Origin: Alphaproteobacteria bacterium | Lineage (GTDB): Bacteria; Pseudomonadota; Alphaproteobacteria; Rhizobiales; Beijerinckiaceae | Length of the DNA: 64,000 nt | NCBI GenBank assembly: GCA_016869595.1 | Contig: VGDT01000010.1 | Coordinates: forward strand, 1-64,000 | Reading direction: 5' to 3' | In this document: positions 26,487 through 36,283 of the stretch, one piece after another | Numbering within the stretch: position 1 is the stretch's first letter | Layout of the letters: each line of letters starts with the position of its first letter | Translations under genes and position numbers: made by a program | Notes under the pieces: model-generated | What the model saw: the letters and a program-made list of their open reading frames with translations, nothing else | Databases searched by the model: none | Told to the model about the DNA's origin: nothing

Positions 26487-28070
26487 TTACGGTTGCTCCA
26501 TCAGTTCCTCGGCCGAAAGCCGTGCGAGCGTCTGTTCGCGCTTCTTAGACGCGTAGCTCGGATAGGCGAACCAGATGATCCCGGCGAGGCAGATGAAAGC
26601 CATCGCGCCGAGTAGAAAGGCGTCGTTCAGCGCAAGGATCGCCGCTTGCTGGCGGATGAGCTGCGCCGCCTGGCTGCGCGCCGCCTGCGGCGACATGCCC
26701 ATCGCCTGCATACGATCCAGGAAAGACGTCAGCAGGTCGAGCGAGGCGAAACGCCGTCCGCCGAAATGATCGGCGAGGTCGAGCTGATGGAACGGGGTTC
26801 GACGGAAAACAACAACGCCGAGCAGCGTAATGCCCATGGCGCCGAACACCGTGCGCAACATCGCGAGCTCCTCCGCCGCGCGGATCAGGCGCTCGCCAGC
26901 AAGACCTGCCATAGCGAGCGTCGCGAGCGGCGCGAAGAACATCGCGAGCGAAAAACCGAAGAAGAACATCGGCGTCGTGACATTATCGAAAGAGGCGCTC
27001 TTATCATACTGGCCAAGCCAAACGAAAGTCACTGCGAGCCCGATGAAATTGAGGAACACGATGAGGCGCGCGTCGACGTTCCTGGTGAGTTCGTGCACGA
27101 CGGCGGCTGCGGCCATGGCGAGAAAGATCATCGTCAGATAGACCATGCCGGCGAGCGAAGACGTGTAGCCAAGCAGCACCTGCAGTTGTACGACAAACAC
27201 CGACAGCAGACCCTGAATGACCAGAAAGCCGATCAGCGAACAGAATGTCGCGATCGCGAAATTGCGGTGCAGGAACAGACGGAGGTCGAGGGCAGGCCGC
27301 CGCTCGCCGAACTCCCAGATGATGAACATCGGCAAAGCGACCAGAACGACCAAGAGCAGCCATGCGAGCAAGGGCGAGGCAAACCAGTCGAAATCATTGC
27401 CCATGTTGAGGATCGTTTGCACGCCGATGAGCACCGTCGCGAGCAGAAAGAAGCCAATCACGTCGAAGCGCGTCAGGCGGCGCTCGACGTCGCGCCCATA
27501 GAACAGCGCCGCAATGACGGTCGCCGCAAGCAGCACGACGGCGACATTGGAATAAAACAGCCAACGCCAATTGAAATATTCGGCCCAGAAGCCGCCCATG
27601 AACACGCCGATGGTGAATGGCGCCATGCTCATGACGCCCCAGAAGCCGACTCCGAGCGTGCGCTGGTCATCCGGATATTGTGCGAGCGTCACCGATTGGG
27701 CGAGCGGAAGCGCGACGCCGCCGGCGAGACCGAGGAGGAAGCGCATGGGCGCGAAAAACCAGATCGTCTCGCTCGCCGCGCACATCAGTGAGAAGAGGGC
27801 GTAGGCGACGAGCGCGCTAATGAGCACGCGATAGTCGCCAAACCGTCCAGAAAACCATCGCGACAAGGGAAGGCCGAGCGCGATGCCGATCATATGGTCG
27901 GTCGTCGCCCAAGTGCCGTAACTCGGCGTCACGCCTTGAAGGCTCCCGGCGACATAGGGCGCGAGCACCGTATAGCCCGGCACGTTCGCCAGCATGACGA
28001 CGTTCGCCGCTCCCGTCGCGCCGTTAAGCAGCAGGAAGCGCCAGCCACCGATGCGCGCCGGCCTTTTCAT
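26487..28070 (-). CDS. MFS transporter, DHA2 (EmrB/QacA-like) family
   Basis: An integral membrane protein of about 527 residues with some 14 hydrophobic segments, the number expected of DHA2 drug/H+ antiporters. The loop after helix 2 has PLSRWFSGRFGDYRVLI (MFS motif A-like), and motif C-like glycines/prolines are in VMSMAPFTIGVFMGGFWAEYFNWRWLF. That last stretch is characteristic of EmrB-type pumps. ATG 28070 (MKRPARIGGW) is preferred to 28094. No EmrA-like adaptor gene is adjacent. It is followed on the same strand by the GH31 gene. Confidence 0.88.
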   Translation of the reverse strand: MKRPARIGGWRFLLLNGATGAANVVMLANVPGYTVLAPYVAGSLQGVTPSYGTWATTDHMIGIALGLPLSRWFSGRFGDYRVLISALVAYALFSLMCAASETIWFFAPMRFLLGLAGGVALPLAQSVTLAQYPDDQRTLGVGFWGVMSMAPFTIGVFMGGFWAEYFNWRWLFYSNVAVVLLAATVIAALFYGRDVERRLTRFDVIGFFLLATVLIGVQTILNMGNDFDWFASPLLAWLLLVVLVALPMFIIWEFGERRPALDLRLFLHRNFAIATFCSLIGFLVIQGLLSVFVVQLQVLLGYTSSLAGMVYLTMIFLAMAAAAVVHELTRNVDARLIVFLNFIGLAVTFVWLGQYDKSASFDNVTTPMFFFGFSLAMFFAPLATLAMAGLAGERLIRAAEELAMLRTVFGAMGITLLGVVVFRRTPFHQLDLADHFGGRRFASLDLLTSFLDRMQAMGMSPQAARSQAAQLIRQQAAILALNDAFLLGAMAFICLAGIIWFAYPSYASKKREQTLARLSAEELMEQP

Positions 28071-28325
28071 GGCGTCCGTCCCGCTCCTCGCCATCGCTCC
28101 TGCGAATCTTGACGCGCCGCCGTTAGCGGTTTCCCGGAAGGAGATGTCGGTTGGGGCAATTGGACGGACTCCCGGCGACGTAACGCAGAACAGAAGTCAT
28201 CAGCCAAAAGGCGGTTAAAGGCGAACTCCATCGCCAGCAACAAGCATAACCGAACCTGTCACAAACTTGTCAAGAGGCGCGCCGCCGCGTCATAGGAGTT
28301 CGGCGTCAGAAACGGAGGAGCCGAT

Positions 28326-29501
28326 ATGACGGGGATTTGGTCGCAGATCGCGCTGGTTTTCGCTCTCGCGCTCATCGCAGCGATGATCGCCAATCGCTTC
28401 CGAATCTCGACCGCGCTCACCGAAATCATCATCGGCATGTTCGCCCGCATGATTTTGGCCTGGACGATCGGCGCCGATGCATTCGGCGTGCAAGAGCCCT
28501 GGGTGAAAACGCTCGCGGGCGTCGGCGCAATAATGCTGACCTTTCTCGCCGGCGCTGAACTTGATCCAGACGTTTTCAAGCTGAAATGGAAGGAGGCCGC
28601 CGCGATCGGCGTCGCGAGCTTCCTTGTTCCCGCCATCGGCTGCTGGGCGGTCGCCTATTATCTTCTGGGATGGGAGAACGCGCCGGCATTGCTGGCCGGC
28701 ATTGCGCTCGCCGCGACTTCAGTCGCCGTCGTCTATACGGTGATGATGGAATATGGTTTCAACAGAACCGATTACGGCAAGACGATTCTCGCCGCCTGTT
28801 TCGTCACCGATCTCGGCACGGTCATCACGCTCGGCCTCGTGTTCGCGCCCGTTACCTGGAAAACGGTTGTATTCATCGTCGTCCTCGCCGCCGCTTTCGT
28901 CGGGGTGCCGCGCGTGACGCCGATCGCTCTCGGCAAGTTCGGCGGGCGTCCATCGGAATTCGAGACGAAATTTCTCATATTCGCCCTAATGGCGCTCGGC
29001 GCGCTCGCCACCTGGGCCGGCAGCGAAGGAGTGTTGCCGGCCTATCTCCTTGGCATGACGCTCGCCGGTTCGGTTGGGCGCGATCATGCGCTGGTCCGCC
29101 GGCTGCGCGCGATCACCATCGGCCTGCTGACGCCCTTCTATTTCATTCGCGCCGGCTATTTCGTTTCGATTCCCGCGGTTCTCGCGGCGCCGCTCGGCGT
29201 CATCGCCTTTCTCGCTATCGAAATGGCGACGAAGGTCGCCAGCGTTTATCCAGTCGCGCGATTTTTCGGCTCGCCGCACAAGGACGCCATGTATACGACC
29301 CTCTTAATGGCCTCGGGTCTTACCTTCGGCACCATCTCCGCGCTTTTCGGCCTGTCGCACAATATCATCGACGAAAGTCAATATTCGACGCTGGTCGCGG
29401 CGATCGTCGCGACCGCCGTTACGCCCACCCTGATTGCGAACAGCCTCTACTTGCCGCGCCATCATCTGCCCGAGGAGGAGGTCGCGGCGAAGGCACCGTA
29501 A
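28326..29501 (+). CDS. cation:proton antiporter (CPA2/KefB-like membrane domain)
   Basis: A 391-residue membrane protein with 11-12 hydrophobic segments of the Na+/H+ exchanger fold. LTEIIIGMFARMILAWT is the first conserved block. LTFLAGAELDPDVFK corresponds to the FxxGxELD block of CPA2 proteins, and AATSVAVVYTVMMEYG plus CFVTDLGTVITLGL to the unwound-helix region. It lacks the TrkA-N/RCK cytosolic domain of Kef proteins. GGAGGAG precedes ATG 28326. A universal stress protein gene follows 20 bp later and probably acts as its regulatory partner, a common pairing. Confidence 0.9.
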   Translation: MTGIWSQIALVFALALIAAMIANRFRISTALTEIIIGMFARMILAWTIGADAFGVQEPWVKTLAGVGAIMLTFLAGAELDPDVFKLKWKEAAAIGVASFLVPAIGCWAVAYYLLGWENAPALLAGIALAATSVAVVYTVMMEYGFNRTDYGKTILAACFVTDLGTVITLGLVFAPVTWKTVVFIVVLAAAFVGVPRVTPIALGKFGGRPSEFETKFLIFALMALGALATWAGSEGVLPAYLLGMTLAGSVGRDHALVRRLRAITIGLLTPFYFIRAGYFVSIPAVLAAPLGVIAFLAIEMATKVASVYPVARFFGSPHKDAMYTTLLMASGLTFGTISALFGLSHNIIDESQYSTLVAAIVATAVTPTLIANSLYLPRHHLPEEEVAAKAP

Positions 29502-29521
29502 ACCGTCAAATCAAGAGGACT

Positions 29522-29944
29522 ATGATGTTCAAGACAATTCTCAACGCCAATGACGGCTCCGAGCCGGCTTTCCGCGCTTTCGCGCTTGCGTTGGAGTTGG
29601 CCAAGCAGAATCAATCCGCGCTTCACATGATCTGCGTCGAAGAGCTCCCCAATCTGGCGGATTTCATCGAGGAGGTGAAGGATGCGGCGGCGCTCGCCGA
29701 ACGTCGCTTCGAGGTCGTGCGCCGTCGTGCGCTCGATCAGGCGGCCGCCGCAGACGTATCTGTGCAAATACATGTCGTCGTTGGCCATCCGGTGCGCGAC
29801 ATCGTGCAATTCGCCAATGACCTCAAGGCGGAATTGCTCGTCATCGGCGCGACCGGCCACTCGGCGTTCTATGAGCGCATGATCGGCAGCCGCGCCGACC
29901 GGATCATGCAGTTGGCGTCCTGCCCCGTAATGGTCGTAAAATAG
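29522..29944 (+). CDS. universal stress protein (UspA family)
   Basis: A 140-residue single-domain UspA protein. It starts MMFKTILNANDGSEPAFRAFALAL and ends with the nucleotide-binding pattern LVIGATGHSAFYERMIGSRADRIMQLASCPVMVVK (G-2x-G-9x-G-S/T type). The ORF track merges it with a shadow frame of the antiporter gene; the correct start is ATG 29522 or 29525, after AGAGGA. It is co-directional with and 20 bp behind the antiporter. It probably binds ATP or AMP and modulates the transporter, which is inference from context. Confidence 0.92.
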   Translation: MMFKTILNANDGSEPAFRAFALALELAKQNQSALHMICVEELPNLADFIEEVKDAAALAERRFEVVRRRALDQAAAADVSVQIHVVVGHPVRDIVQFANDLKAELLVIGATGHSAFYERMIGSRADRIMQLASCPVMVVK

Positions 29945-30119
29945 CTTGGAAAATACGCCCAATTGCCCGCCATTTGAGGGACTCGTCAATAATCCGACTT
30001 GATTCGCAGCGGGCGCGATGTAATCAACGCCCCTTGTCGCTCGAGGGAGCGCGCCTGCTTAGCCGCGCGCCTGCGGTACGCATAGCCTCGACGCGCAAAA
30101 TAAAGGAAGGACGATCTGA

Positions 30120-30368
30120 ATGCGCATCTTTGTAAGGCTATCGGCTGTGCTGGCGTTTTTCGCCGTTGCGCCGGCTTTCGCTCAAGGAACGTCCGCGCAG
30201 CGCGCGGCCTGCGAAGCCGACGCGAATCGCGTTTGCGATGCGTATATTCCAGACGCCGTGGCCATTGAACGGTGCCTGAGAGCCAATGCTGGTTCGATCA
30301 GCGCCGCCTGCCGAGGAGAACTCGGCCTTGCCTCGGCCGCGAGCGGCGGCAAGCGGCGCAAGCACTGA
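30120..30368 (+). CDS. small secreted cysteine-containing protein
   Basis: An 82-residue protein with a signal peptide (MRIFVRLSAVLAFFAVAPAFA) and a mature domain of about 60 residues with four cysteines (ACEADANRVCDAY, ERCLRAN, AACRGEL). It ends in a basic tail (GGKRRKH). The Cys spacing resembles short 'cysteine-rich repeat'-like secreted proteins common in Rhizobiales. GGAAGGA precedes the ATG. It stands alone between the Usp gene and the convergent oxidoreductase. Function unknown. Confidence 0.72.
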   Translation: MRIFVRLSAVLAFFAVAPAFAQGTSAQRAACEADANRVCDAYIPDAVAIERCLRANAGSISAACRGELGLASAASGGKRRKH

Positions 30369-30420
30369 GGATACGAGGCGCAGCGAATCGTTTGCGCCGC
30401 CAATCCGCGCCTCTCATTAA

Positions 30421-31989
30421 TCAGGTTGCGACGGCGAGCCGTCTTTCGGCGAGCCGCGCGGCCTCTGCGCCTGATAACATCGCGCCGTTGAAGCCATGTT
30501 CGCCGCCGAATGCCGATGCGAGATAGAGTCCGGCGATCGGCGTTTGCGGCGTGCGCGGAAATCCCATCAAAATCGGCGCTTCAGCGGGCAGAGCCGCAAA
30601 ACCGTATACCGCGCCTTCCGGCGTGTTCAGGTAGCCCGCCATCGAATAGGCGTTGAGCAGCATTCGCGTCGTCACCAGGCCGGAGAAACCGGGATAGTCG
30701 CGGTCGAGAGAGGCCTGTATGGCGTCGAGCCAGCGTTCGCGGCGCGCAAGCGCTTCTTCGCGCGGCAGATCGCGCCAGTTATCGAGGCGATCGAGACCAA
30801 GCACGCTGACGAGAATCGGCGGCTCGTCCCAAAGCCCTGAGTCGACCGCGGTGAAATTGGCGATCGTATGGAGCGGCAACGCGCCCTTGGGATCTTGCGC
30901 CATCGCGCCGGCGCCGTCTCCATATTGATCGAAGCGCCGCATGTCAGGCGGCATGACGACGGTCGTGAAGTCCGTCAGTCCGACGGTGGAAGGTTTCGCG
31001 CTTAAGCCGAAATTGGCCGAAAACAGCGATGTCGAGAGCCGACGGGAGCCGAAAGCCTCTTCCATTGTCGCTCGCGCCGGAGCGTCCATCATCGCTGCGG
31101 CTTCTGAGGGCGCGCAATTCGCCATCACGACGCGCGCTTCGATGCGTTCTTCGCCCTCGCCGTCGCGCCGCGCGACATGGCGAATCGCGACGACCGCGCC
31201 GTCTGCATCGGTCTCGATGGCGTTGACGAGCCGGCCCAGGCGCACGACGCCGCCGGTCTTGGTGATCGCCTTCGCGAGCTTGAGGCTCAATTGCCGTGAG
31301 CCGCCTTTGATATAGGCGCCGCCGGAAGCGATATAGCCGCCTTGCGCGAGCGCGTAGAAAATCCACCACAGCCGGCGTGGGTCATCGCCGTAATAGGCGA
31401 GATTGGCCCCCAGCGCGCATTTCAAGGCCTCGCAGCCGGCGAAATCGCGCTCCATGATCTCATGCAGTGAGTTCTGCCATCCGGCGGCGGCTGGCGCGAC
31501 TTCCCAAAGTCCGCGCGCGAATTTGGCGAAAGAACTTTCCTCGCGCGCCTGTTTCAACGTCCACAGCGCGTCGTGGATTTGCTCGACCTCGCCGAGAAAT
31601 CTCTGGATGGCTGCGCGTTTGTCTGGAAAGCGCGCCGCGAGAGCTTCATAGGCCGGCGCGAAGCCGAAAGGCAGTTCGAAAGGCTCGCCCAACGGTCCGC
31701 CGCGCACCGTGTAGAGCGCGCCGGTGGGCAGCCATTCGATCTCGTCGAGAATCCCCAACCGGCGCAGGATATCGTGCTTCACATCGCGAGGGTTGCGCGC
31801 GTCTGAAGTTTGATGGAGCGACGCTTCGACGGTCAGAGGCCCGACCTTGTAAACAGACGCAGCGCCACCCAGGCTGAAATTGCGTTCAAGCAGGCAGACG
31901 CTGTAGCCGGCATGCGCAAGCAACGCCCCCGCCGTCAATCCGCCCAGTCCCGAGCCGATCACCACGGCGTCGAATTTTTTGTCGCTCAT
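30421..31989 (-). CDS. CrtI/retinol-saturase-like FAD-dependent oxidoreductase
   Basis: A 522-residue flavoprotein. [29 protein letters not shown] at the N-terminus is the dinucleotide-binding motif, and [14 protein letters not shown] is the phytoene-desaturase-type second block. The C-terminus has [25 protein letters not shown], the FAD-binding G-rich motif of the CrtI/RetSat group. The true start is ATG 31989 (MSDKKFD); the longer ORF reads antisense through msrB. No other carotenoid genes are nearby, so the substrate (carotenoid, squalene-type lipid or other) is open. Confidence 0.88.
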   Translation of the reverse strand: MSDKKFDAVVIGSGLGGLTAGALLAHAGYSVCLLERNFSLGGAASVYKVGPLTVEASLHQTSDARNPRDVKHDILRRLGILDEIEWLPTGALYTVRGGPLGEPFELPFGFAPAYEALAARFPDKRAAIQRFLGEVEQIHDALWTLKQAREESSFAKFARGLWEVAPAAAGWQNSLHEIMERDFAGCEALKCALGANLAYYGDDPRRLWWIFYALAQGGYIASGGAYIKGGSRQLSLKLAKAITKTGGVVRLGRLVNAIETDADGAVVAIRHVARRDGEGEERIEARVVMANCAPSEAAAMMDAPARATMEEAFGSRRLSTSLFSANFGLSAKPSTVGLTDFTTVVMPPDMRRFDQYGDGAGAMAQDPKGALPLHTIANFTAVDSGLWDEPPILVSVLGLDRLDNWRDLPREEALARRERWLDAIQASLDRDYPGFSGLVTTRMLLNAYSMAGYLNTPEGAVYGFAALPAEAPILMGFPRTPQTPIAGLYLASAFGGEHGFNGAMLSGAEAARLAERRLAVAT

Positions 31990-32110
31990 TCTCGAATCGT
32001 CGTTTTCGCTGAAGGATAGCCACTCTATCCCGCCCCAGCCCTCTGGCGAAAGGCGGCGGCTGACACAAGATAGGGACGCAGGTCGAAGACTAGAGGAAAG
32101 GCGCTGGCAA

Positions 32111-32512
32111 ATGGCCGATGAGAGCTTTCCCGTCACCCATACCGACGCCGAATGGCGGGCGCTTCTCACTCCCGAGCAATATGAGGTGATGCGCGGGCAT
32201 GGCACTGAGCGCCCCGGGAGCTGCGCGCTCAATTATGAAAAGCGCCGCGGCGCATTCAATTGCGCCGGCTGCGGCCAGCCGCTGTTTCGCTCGGGCGAGA
32301 AGTTCGAAAGCGGCACCGGCTGGCCGAGCTTCTTCGATCCGCTTCCCGGCGCGCTTGGTTCGACCGTCGATCGCAGCTACGGCATGGTGCGCACGGAAGT
32401 GCACTGCAGCCGCTGCGGTTCCCATCTCGGGCATGTCTTCAACGATGGCCCGCCGCCGACTGGCCTGCGCTATTGCATTAACGGCGTCGCGCTCGATTTT
32501 CAGCCGGAGTAG
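32111..32512 (+). CDS. msrB: peptide-methionine (R)-S-oxide reductase
   Basis: Reduces methionine-R-sulfoxide in oxidised proteins. The 133-residue MsrB domain has two zinc-binding CxxC pairs (CAGC and CSRC), the [10 protein letters not shown] substrate motif, and the catalytic Cys in [12 protein letters not shown]. The length is that of a stand-alone cytosolic MsrB without signal peptide. ATG 32111 gives [15 protein letters not shown], the usual start of the family. The gene is divergent from the oxidoreductase with 121 bp between. Confidence 0.95.
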   Translation: MADESFPVTHTDAEWRALLTPEQYEVMRGHGTERPGSCALNYEKRRGAFNCAGCGQPLFRSGEKFESGTGWPSFFDPLPGALGSTVDRSYGMVRTEVHCSRCGSHLGHVFNDGPPPTGLRYCINGVALDFQPE

Positions 32513-32519
32513 GCGTCAA

Positions 32520-32546
32520 CTATCGGCCTTCGTGATCGGCCGATAG
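32520..32546 (+). terminator. stem-loop after msrB, possible terminator
   Basis: CTATCGGCC (32520-32528) and GGCCGATAG (32538-32546) form a perfect 9-bp stem with a 9-nt loop, starting 8 bp after the msrB stop. No T-run follows, so intrinsic termination is uncertain. Confidence 0.5.
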
Positions 32547-33195
32547 AGTCAAGACTGCGACGCTGGCTGCGACAAAATTTTTTCTGAGGGCGTCTCGGAG
32601 ACGCCGAGCCCGCTCTCTTGCGGTTTCTTCGGATAGGCAAGGATAGGCCTCAGTCTCGTTTCGATGCACGCAAACCGGCTCCTCGCACCCGCCAGATCAG
32701 TTTTTCAAGGGTGTAGGGAACGAGACGATTTCTCATGAGATCGCGTAGATTCATCGACGCCAAATGGAACCAGCATTGCCTATTCTATAGGGTAGGCGAA
32801 GGATAGGTGATCGACCCGGCTTGTCGAATAAGCGACACGCCTCGCGCGAATTGTCGCGCGAGCGGGCGCCGCTCCAAAACGCTAGTAACAACGGGACATC
32901 GTCATAAGCTCGGCTAGCTTGACGAGCAATTTTGATTCCCGTCATACGGGATGTCCGCCAATGAATTTTTCAGTGAGCGGATTCACGCGCGTCGGCTCGT
33001 AGCGGCGAACCGCGGACCTTAACGCGCGGGATTGAACAACACTAGGTCGCAAATAAAGGCTGCAGCCTGACATCGGCAGGAGTTCAGCCCGGTCGACTGG
33101 GGACGGGATCGGCGGCGCCGGCTCGTTTCTGGAGGACCGAAAAAAAAAACGAATTCTGGGCTTGCGCGACGCAGGCCGGAGAGGGAGTGGACTGC
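32547..33195. promoter_or_regulatory. 650-bp upstream region of the serine-cycle cluster
   Basis: There is no convincing gene; the single ORF of 64 codons at 32751-32945 on minus lacks recognisable features. The region carries pairs of GGATAGG-like words at 10-bp spacing (32631-32650 and 32791-32810), with an inverted CCTATTC nearby at 32779. It also has a short CCCGT/ACGGG hairpin near 32940. It is much longer than the other gaps in the cluster and is the obvious place for the ftfL promoter and its activator sites. I cannot place -35/-10 boxes. Confidence 0.45.
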
Positions 33196-34929
33196 ATGTC
33201 AGAAAGGCCAGCCGCCGCGCCGGGCGCGAGCGGAAAAGACAATCAGCATCTTGCGCCGAAGTCCGACATCGAGATTTCGCAGGCCGCGAAGATGCGGCCG
33301 ATCATCGATGTCGCGCGCGACAAGCTCGGCATCCCGGCCGAACATGTGCAGCCCTATGGTCACTACAAGGGCAAGATCTCCCTCGACTATATCTCTTCTC
33401 TCGACGGCCAGACCGACGGCAAGCTGATCCTCGTCACGGCGATTACGCCCACGCCCGCCGGCGAAGGCAAGACGACGACCACTGTCGGACTTACCGATGG
33501 ACTTAATTACATCGGCAAGAAGGCGCTGTGCTGTCTGCGCGAGCCTTCGCTTGGCCCCTGTTTCGGGGTGAAGGGCGGCGCGGCCGGCGGCGGATACGCG
33601 CAGGTCGTGCCGATGGAGGACATCAATCTCCATTTCACCGGCGACTTCCACGCGATCGGCGCGGCCAACAATCTGCTCGCGGCGCTGATCGACAATCAGA
33701 TCTATTGGGGCGGCGAACCGAAGATCGACTCGCGCCGCGTTTCATGGCGGCGCGTCGTCGACATGAATGACCGCGCATTGCGCTCGATCGTGTCGTCTCT
33801 CGGCGGCGTGTCGAACGGCTTTGCCCGCGAGGATGGATTCGACATCACTGTCGCTTCGGAAGTGATGGCGATCTTCTGTCTGGCTTCGGACTTCGCCGAT
33901 CTGCAGCGGCGGCTGGGCGACATTATCGTCGGCCAGACCCGCGAGAAGAAAAGCGTGCGCGCCTCAGAGGTGAAAGCGGCGGGTTCGATGGCCGCGCTGC
34001 TCAAGGACGCGATCGCGCCCAATCTCGTGCAGACTCTGGAGAATAATCCAGCCATCATTCACGGCGGTCCCTTCGCCAATATCGCACATGGCTGCAATTC
34101 GGTGATAGCGACGAAGGCCGGCCTGAAGCTCGCCGATTACGTGGTGACGGAGGCGGGATTCGGCGCCGATCTCGGCGCGGAGAAGTTCTTCGACATCAAG
34201 TGCCGCAAGGCGGGCTTGAAGCCCGACATCACCGTGATCGTCGCGACGATTCGCGCGCTCAAGATGCATGGCGGCGTCGCCAAGGACGATCTGAAGGCCG
34301 AGAATGTCGCGGCGGTCGAAAAGGGCTTCGAGAATCTGAAGCGCCATATTGGGAACGTCCGCAAATTCGGCGTGCCGGTGCTTGTCTCGATCAACAAATT
34401 CTCGTCCGACACGGCGGCCGAGATGGCCGCGCTCGACAAGCTCTGCAAGGCGGAAGGCGTCGAATGCGTCGTCGCCGACAATTGGGGCTCCGGCGGCGCC
34501 GGCGCGGCGGATCTCGCCAAGGCCGTCGTCAAGACAATCGAGACGCAGCCGTCGAACTTCAAGCCGCTTTATCCGGACGACATGCCGCTTGCCGAGAAGG
34601 TGCGCACGATCGCGAAGGAGCTCTACGGCGCCGCCGACATCTCCTATGATTCGAGCATCAAGGCGCGCTTCGCCGAACTGGAAAAGGAAGGCTTCGGCAA
34701 CTTCCCGGTTTGCATCGCCAAGACGCAATATAGCTTCTCGACGGATCAGAACGCCAAGGGCGCGCCATCAGGCTTCACGATTCCGATTCGCGAACTGCGT
34801 CTGTCGGCGGGCGCCGAGTTCATCGTAGTGGTGTGCGGGGACATCATGACGATGCCGGGACTGCCGAAAGTCCCAGCCGCCAACAACATCTACGTTGACG
34901 ACTCCGGCCGCATCGCCGGCCTGTTCTAA
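33196..34929 (+). CDS. ftfL: formate--tetrahydrofolate ligase
   Basis: ATP-dependent formation of 10-formyl-tetrahydrofolate from formate, feeding C1 units to the serine cycle. The 577-residue protein carries the P-loop [16 protein letters not shown] (around residue 85-100) and the FTHFS signature [22 protein letters not shown]. It also has [15 protein letters not shown] and [20 protein letters not shown] 33196 has GGGAG 9 nt upstream; the ORF-track GTG at 33187 lies on top of that site and is less likely. It is the first gene of the ten-gene serine-cycle cluster. Confidence 0.97.
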   Translation: MSERPAAAPGASGKDNQHLAPKSDIEISQAAKMRPIIDVARDKLGIPAEHVQPYGHYKGKISLDYISSLDGQTDGKLILVTAITPTPAGEGKTTTTVGLTDGLNYIGKKALCCLREPSLGPCFGVKGGAAGGGYAQVVPMEDINLHFTGDFHAIGAANNLLAALIDNQIYWGGEPKIDSRRVSWRRVVDMNDRALRSIVSSLGGVSNGFAREDGFDITVASEVMAIFCLASDFADLQRRLGDIIVGQTREKKSVRASEVKAAGSMAALLKDAIAPNLVQTLENNPAIIHGGPFANIAHGCNSVIATKAGLKLADYVVTEAGFGADLGAEKFFDIKCRKAGLKPDITVIVATIRALKMHGGVAKDDLKAENVAAVEKGFENLKRHIGNVRKFGVPVLVSINKFSSDTAAEMAALDKLCKAEGVECVVADNWGSGGAGAADLAKAVVKTIETQPSNFKPLYPDDMPLAEKVRTIAKELYGAADISYDSSIKARFAELEKEGFGNFPVCIAKTQYSFSTDQNAKGAPSGFTIPIRELRLSAGAEFIVVVCGDIMTMPGLPKVPAANNIYVDDSGRIAGLF

Positions 34930-34990
34930 CGCATTCCGGCGTCATCCGCGCCGCGCCATCTGAAACCTGCCGCTCGAAAGGAGCTTGAGA

Positions 34991-36184
34991 ATGTTGAATT
35001 CCAGAATTCCCGGCAAAAATTTCCTGTTTGTGCCGGGCCCGACCAATCTTCCCGACCGCATCGTCCGTGCGATGTCGGTCGCGTCCGAAGACCACCGCTC
35101 GCCGACGTTCCCCGATCTCGTGAAGCCGCTTTTTCCGGGCCTCAAGAAGGTCTTCGGCACCGAGAAGGGCCATGCCTTCATCTTCCCGGCGTCGGGCACT
35201 GGCGGCTGGGAAGCCGCGATCACCAACACGCTGTCGCCCGGCGACAAGGTTCTGGCGCAGCGCTTCGGCCAGTTCTCCCATCTGTGGATTGACCTCTGCA
35301 AGCGCCAGGGGCTGGACGTCGTCGTGCAGGAGCGCGAGTGGGGCACCGGCAACGACCCGGAGCTGATCGAAGAGACTCTGAAGGCCGACAAGAATCACGA
35401 GATCAAGGCCGTTCTCGCTACGCATAACGAGACGGCGACGGGCGTGACCTCGGACATCGCCGCCGTGCGCAAGGCGATGAATAACGCCAAGCATCCGGCG
35501 ATGCTCTTTGTCGACGGCGTCTCCTCCGTCGCCTCGCTCGAATTCAAGATGGACGAATGGGGCGTCGACGTGATCGTCTCCGGCTCGCAGAAGGGCTTCA
35601 TGCTTCCTGCCGGCCTGTTGCTGATGGCGGCGAGCCCGAAAGCGATCGAAAAGGGCAAGACCAACAAAGGTCGCCGCGCTTATTTCGAATTCCAGGACAT
35701 GATCGCCCAGAACGCGAACGGCTATTTCCCTTATACGCCGTCCGTGCCGTTGCTCTATGGCCTCAAGGAATCGCTCTCGATCCTGTTCGAGGAGGGCCTC
35801 GATCAGGTCTACAAGCGCCACCACCACCTCGCCGAGGGCTGTCGCGCCGCGGTCGCGGCCTGGGGCCTCAAGTGCTGCGCGAAGGAGCCGAAGTGGAATT
35901 CCGACACCGTCACCGCCATTGTGGTGCCGGAAGGCTATGACGCCGCCAAGGTCATCGAGACCGCTTACAAGCGCTACAATCTCGCGCTCGGCGCCGGCCT
36001 TTCGGAAGTCGCGGGCAAGGTGTTCCGCATCGGCCATCTCGGCGATTTGAATGAGCTGATGCTGCTGGGCGCCATCGCCGGCGCGGAAATGGCGATGCTC
36101 GACCATGGCATCAAGGTGACGCCCGGCTCCGGCGTCGCGGCGGCGCAGGCGGTCTATCGCGCCAATCCGCTGCTCAAGATGTAA
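34991..36184 (+). CDS. sgaA: serine--glyoxylate aminotransferase
   Basis: PLP-dependent transfer of the amino group from serine to glyoxylate, giving hydroxypyruvate and glycine. The 397-residue class V aminotransferase has FLFVPGPTNLPDRI near the N-terminus, FPASGTGGWEAAI for phosphate binding, FVDGVSSVAS with the PLP-interacting Asp, and the Schiff-base lysine in SGSQKGF (Lys201). The next gene encodes the hydroxypyruvate reductase that uses its product. ATG 34991 follows AAAGGAGC. This is the standard serine-cycle enzyme of methylotrophs. Confidence 0.96.
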   Translation: MLNSRIPGKNFLFVPGPTNLPDRIVRAMSVASEDHRSPTFPDLVKPLFPGLKKVFGTEKGHAFIFPASGTGGWEAAITNTLSPGDKVLAQRFGQFSHLWIDLCKRQGLDVVVQEREWGTGNDPELIEETLKADKNHEIKAVLATHNETATGVTSDIAAVRKAMNNAKHPAMLFVDGVSSVASLEFKMDEWGVDVIVSGSQKGFMLPAGLLLMAASPKAIEKGKTNKGRRAYFEFQDMIAQNANGYFPYTPSVPLLYGLKESLSILFEEGLDQVYKRHHHLAEGCRAAVAAWGLKCCAKEPKWNSDTVTAIVVPEGYDAAKVIETAYKRYNLALGAGLSEVAGKVFRIGHLGDLNELMLLGAIAGAEMAMLDHGIKVTPGSGVAAAQAVYRANPLLKM

Positions 36185-36283
36185 GGCTGCAATTGCGGTC
36201 GGCGGTCGGCGCGTTCCGATAGTCGGAGCCCAATCGCCGACCGCCGAAAACAAAGAATTGAGAAAGAGGGGAAACTAAAGGCC

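Noticed and set aside
26646-27791. 381-codon plus-strand ORF antisense to the DHA2 transporter
   Set aside because: Almost entirely charged residues (Glu/Arg/His), which is what hydrophobic membrane codons give when read on the other strand.
34844-36253. 469-codon minus-strand ORF antisense to sgaA
   Set aside because: No recognisable motif, composition typical of antisense reading, and sgaA has all catalytic residues.
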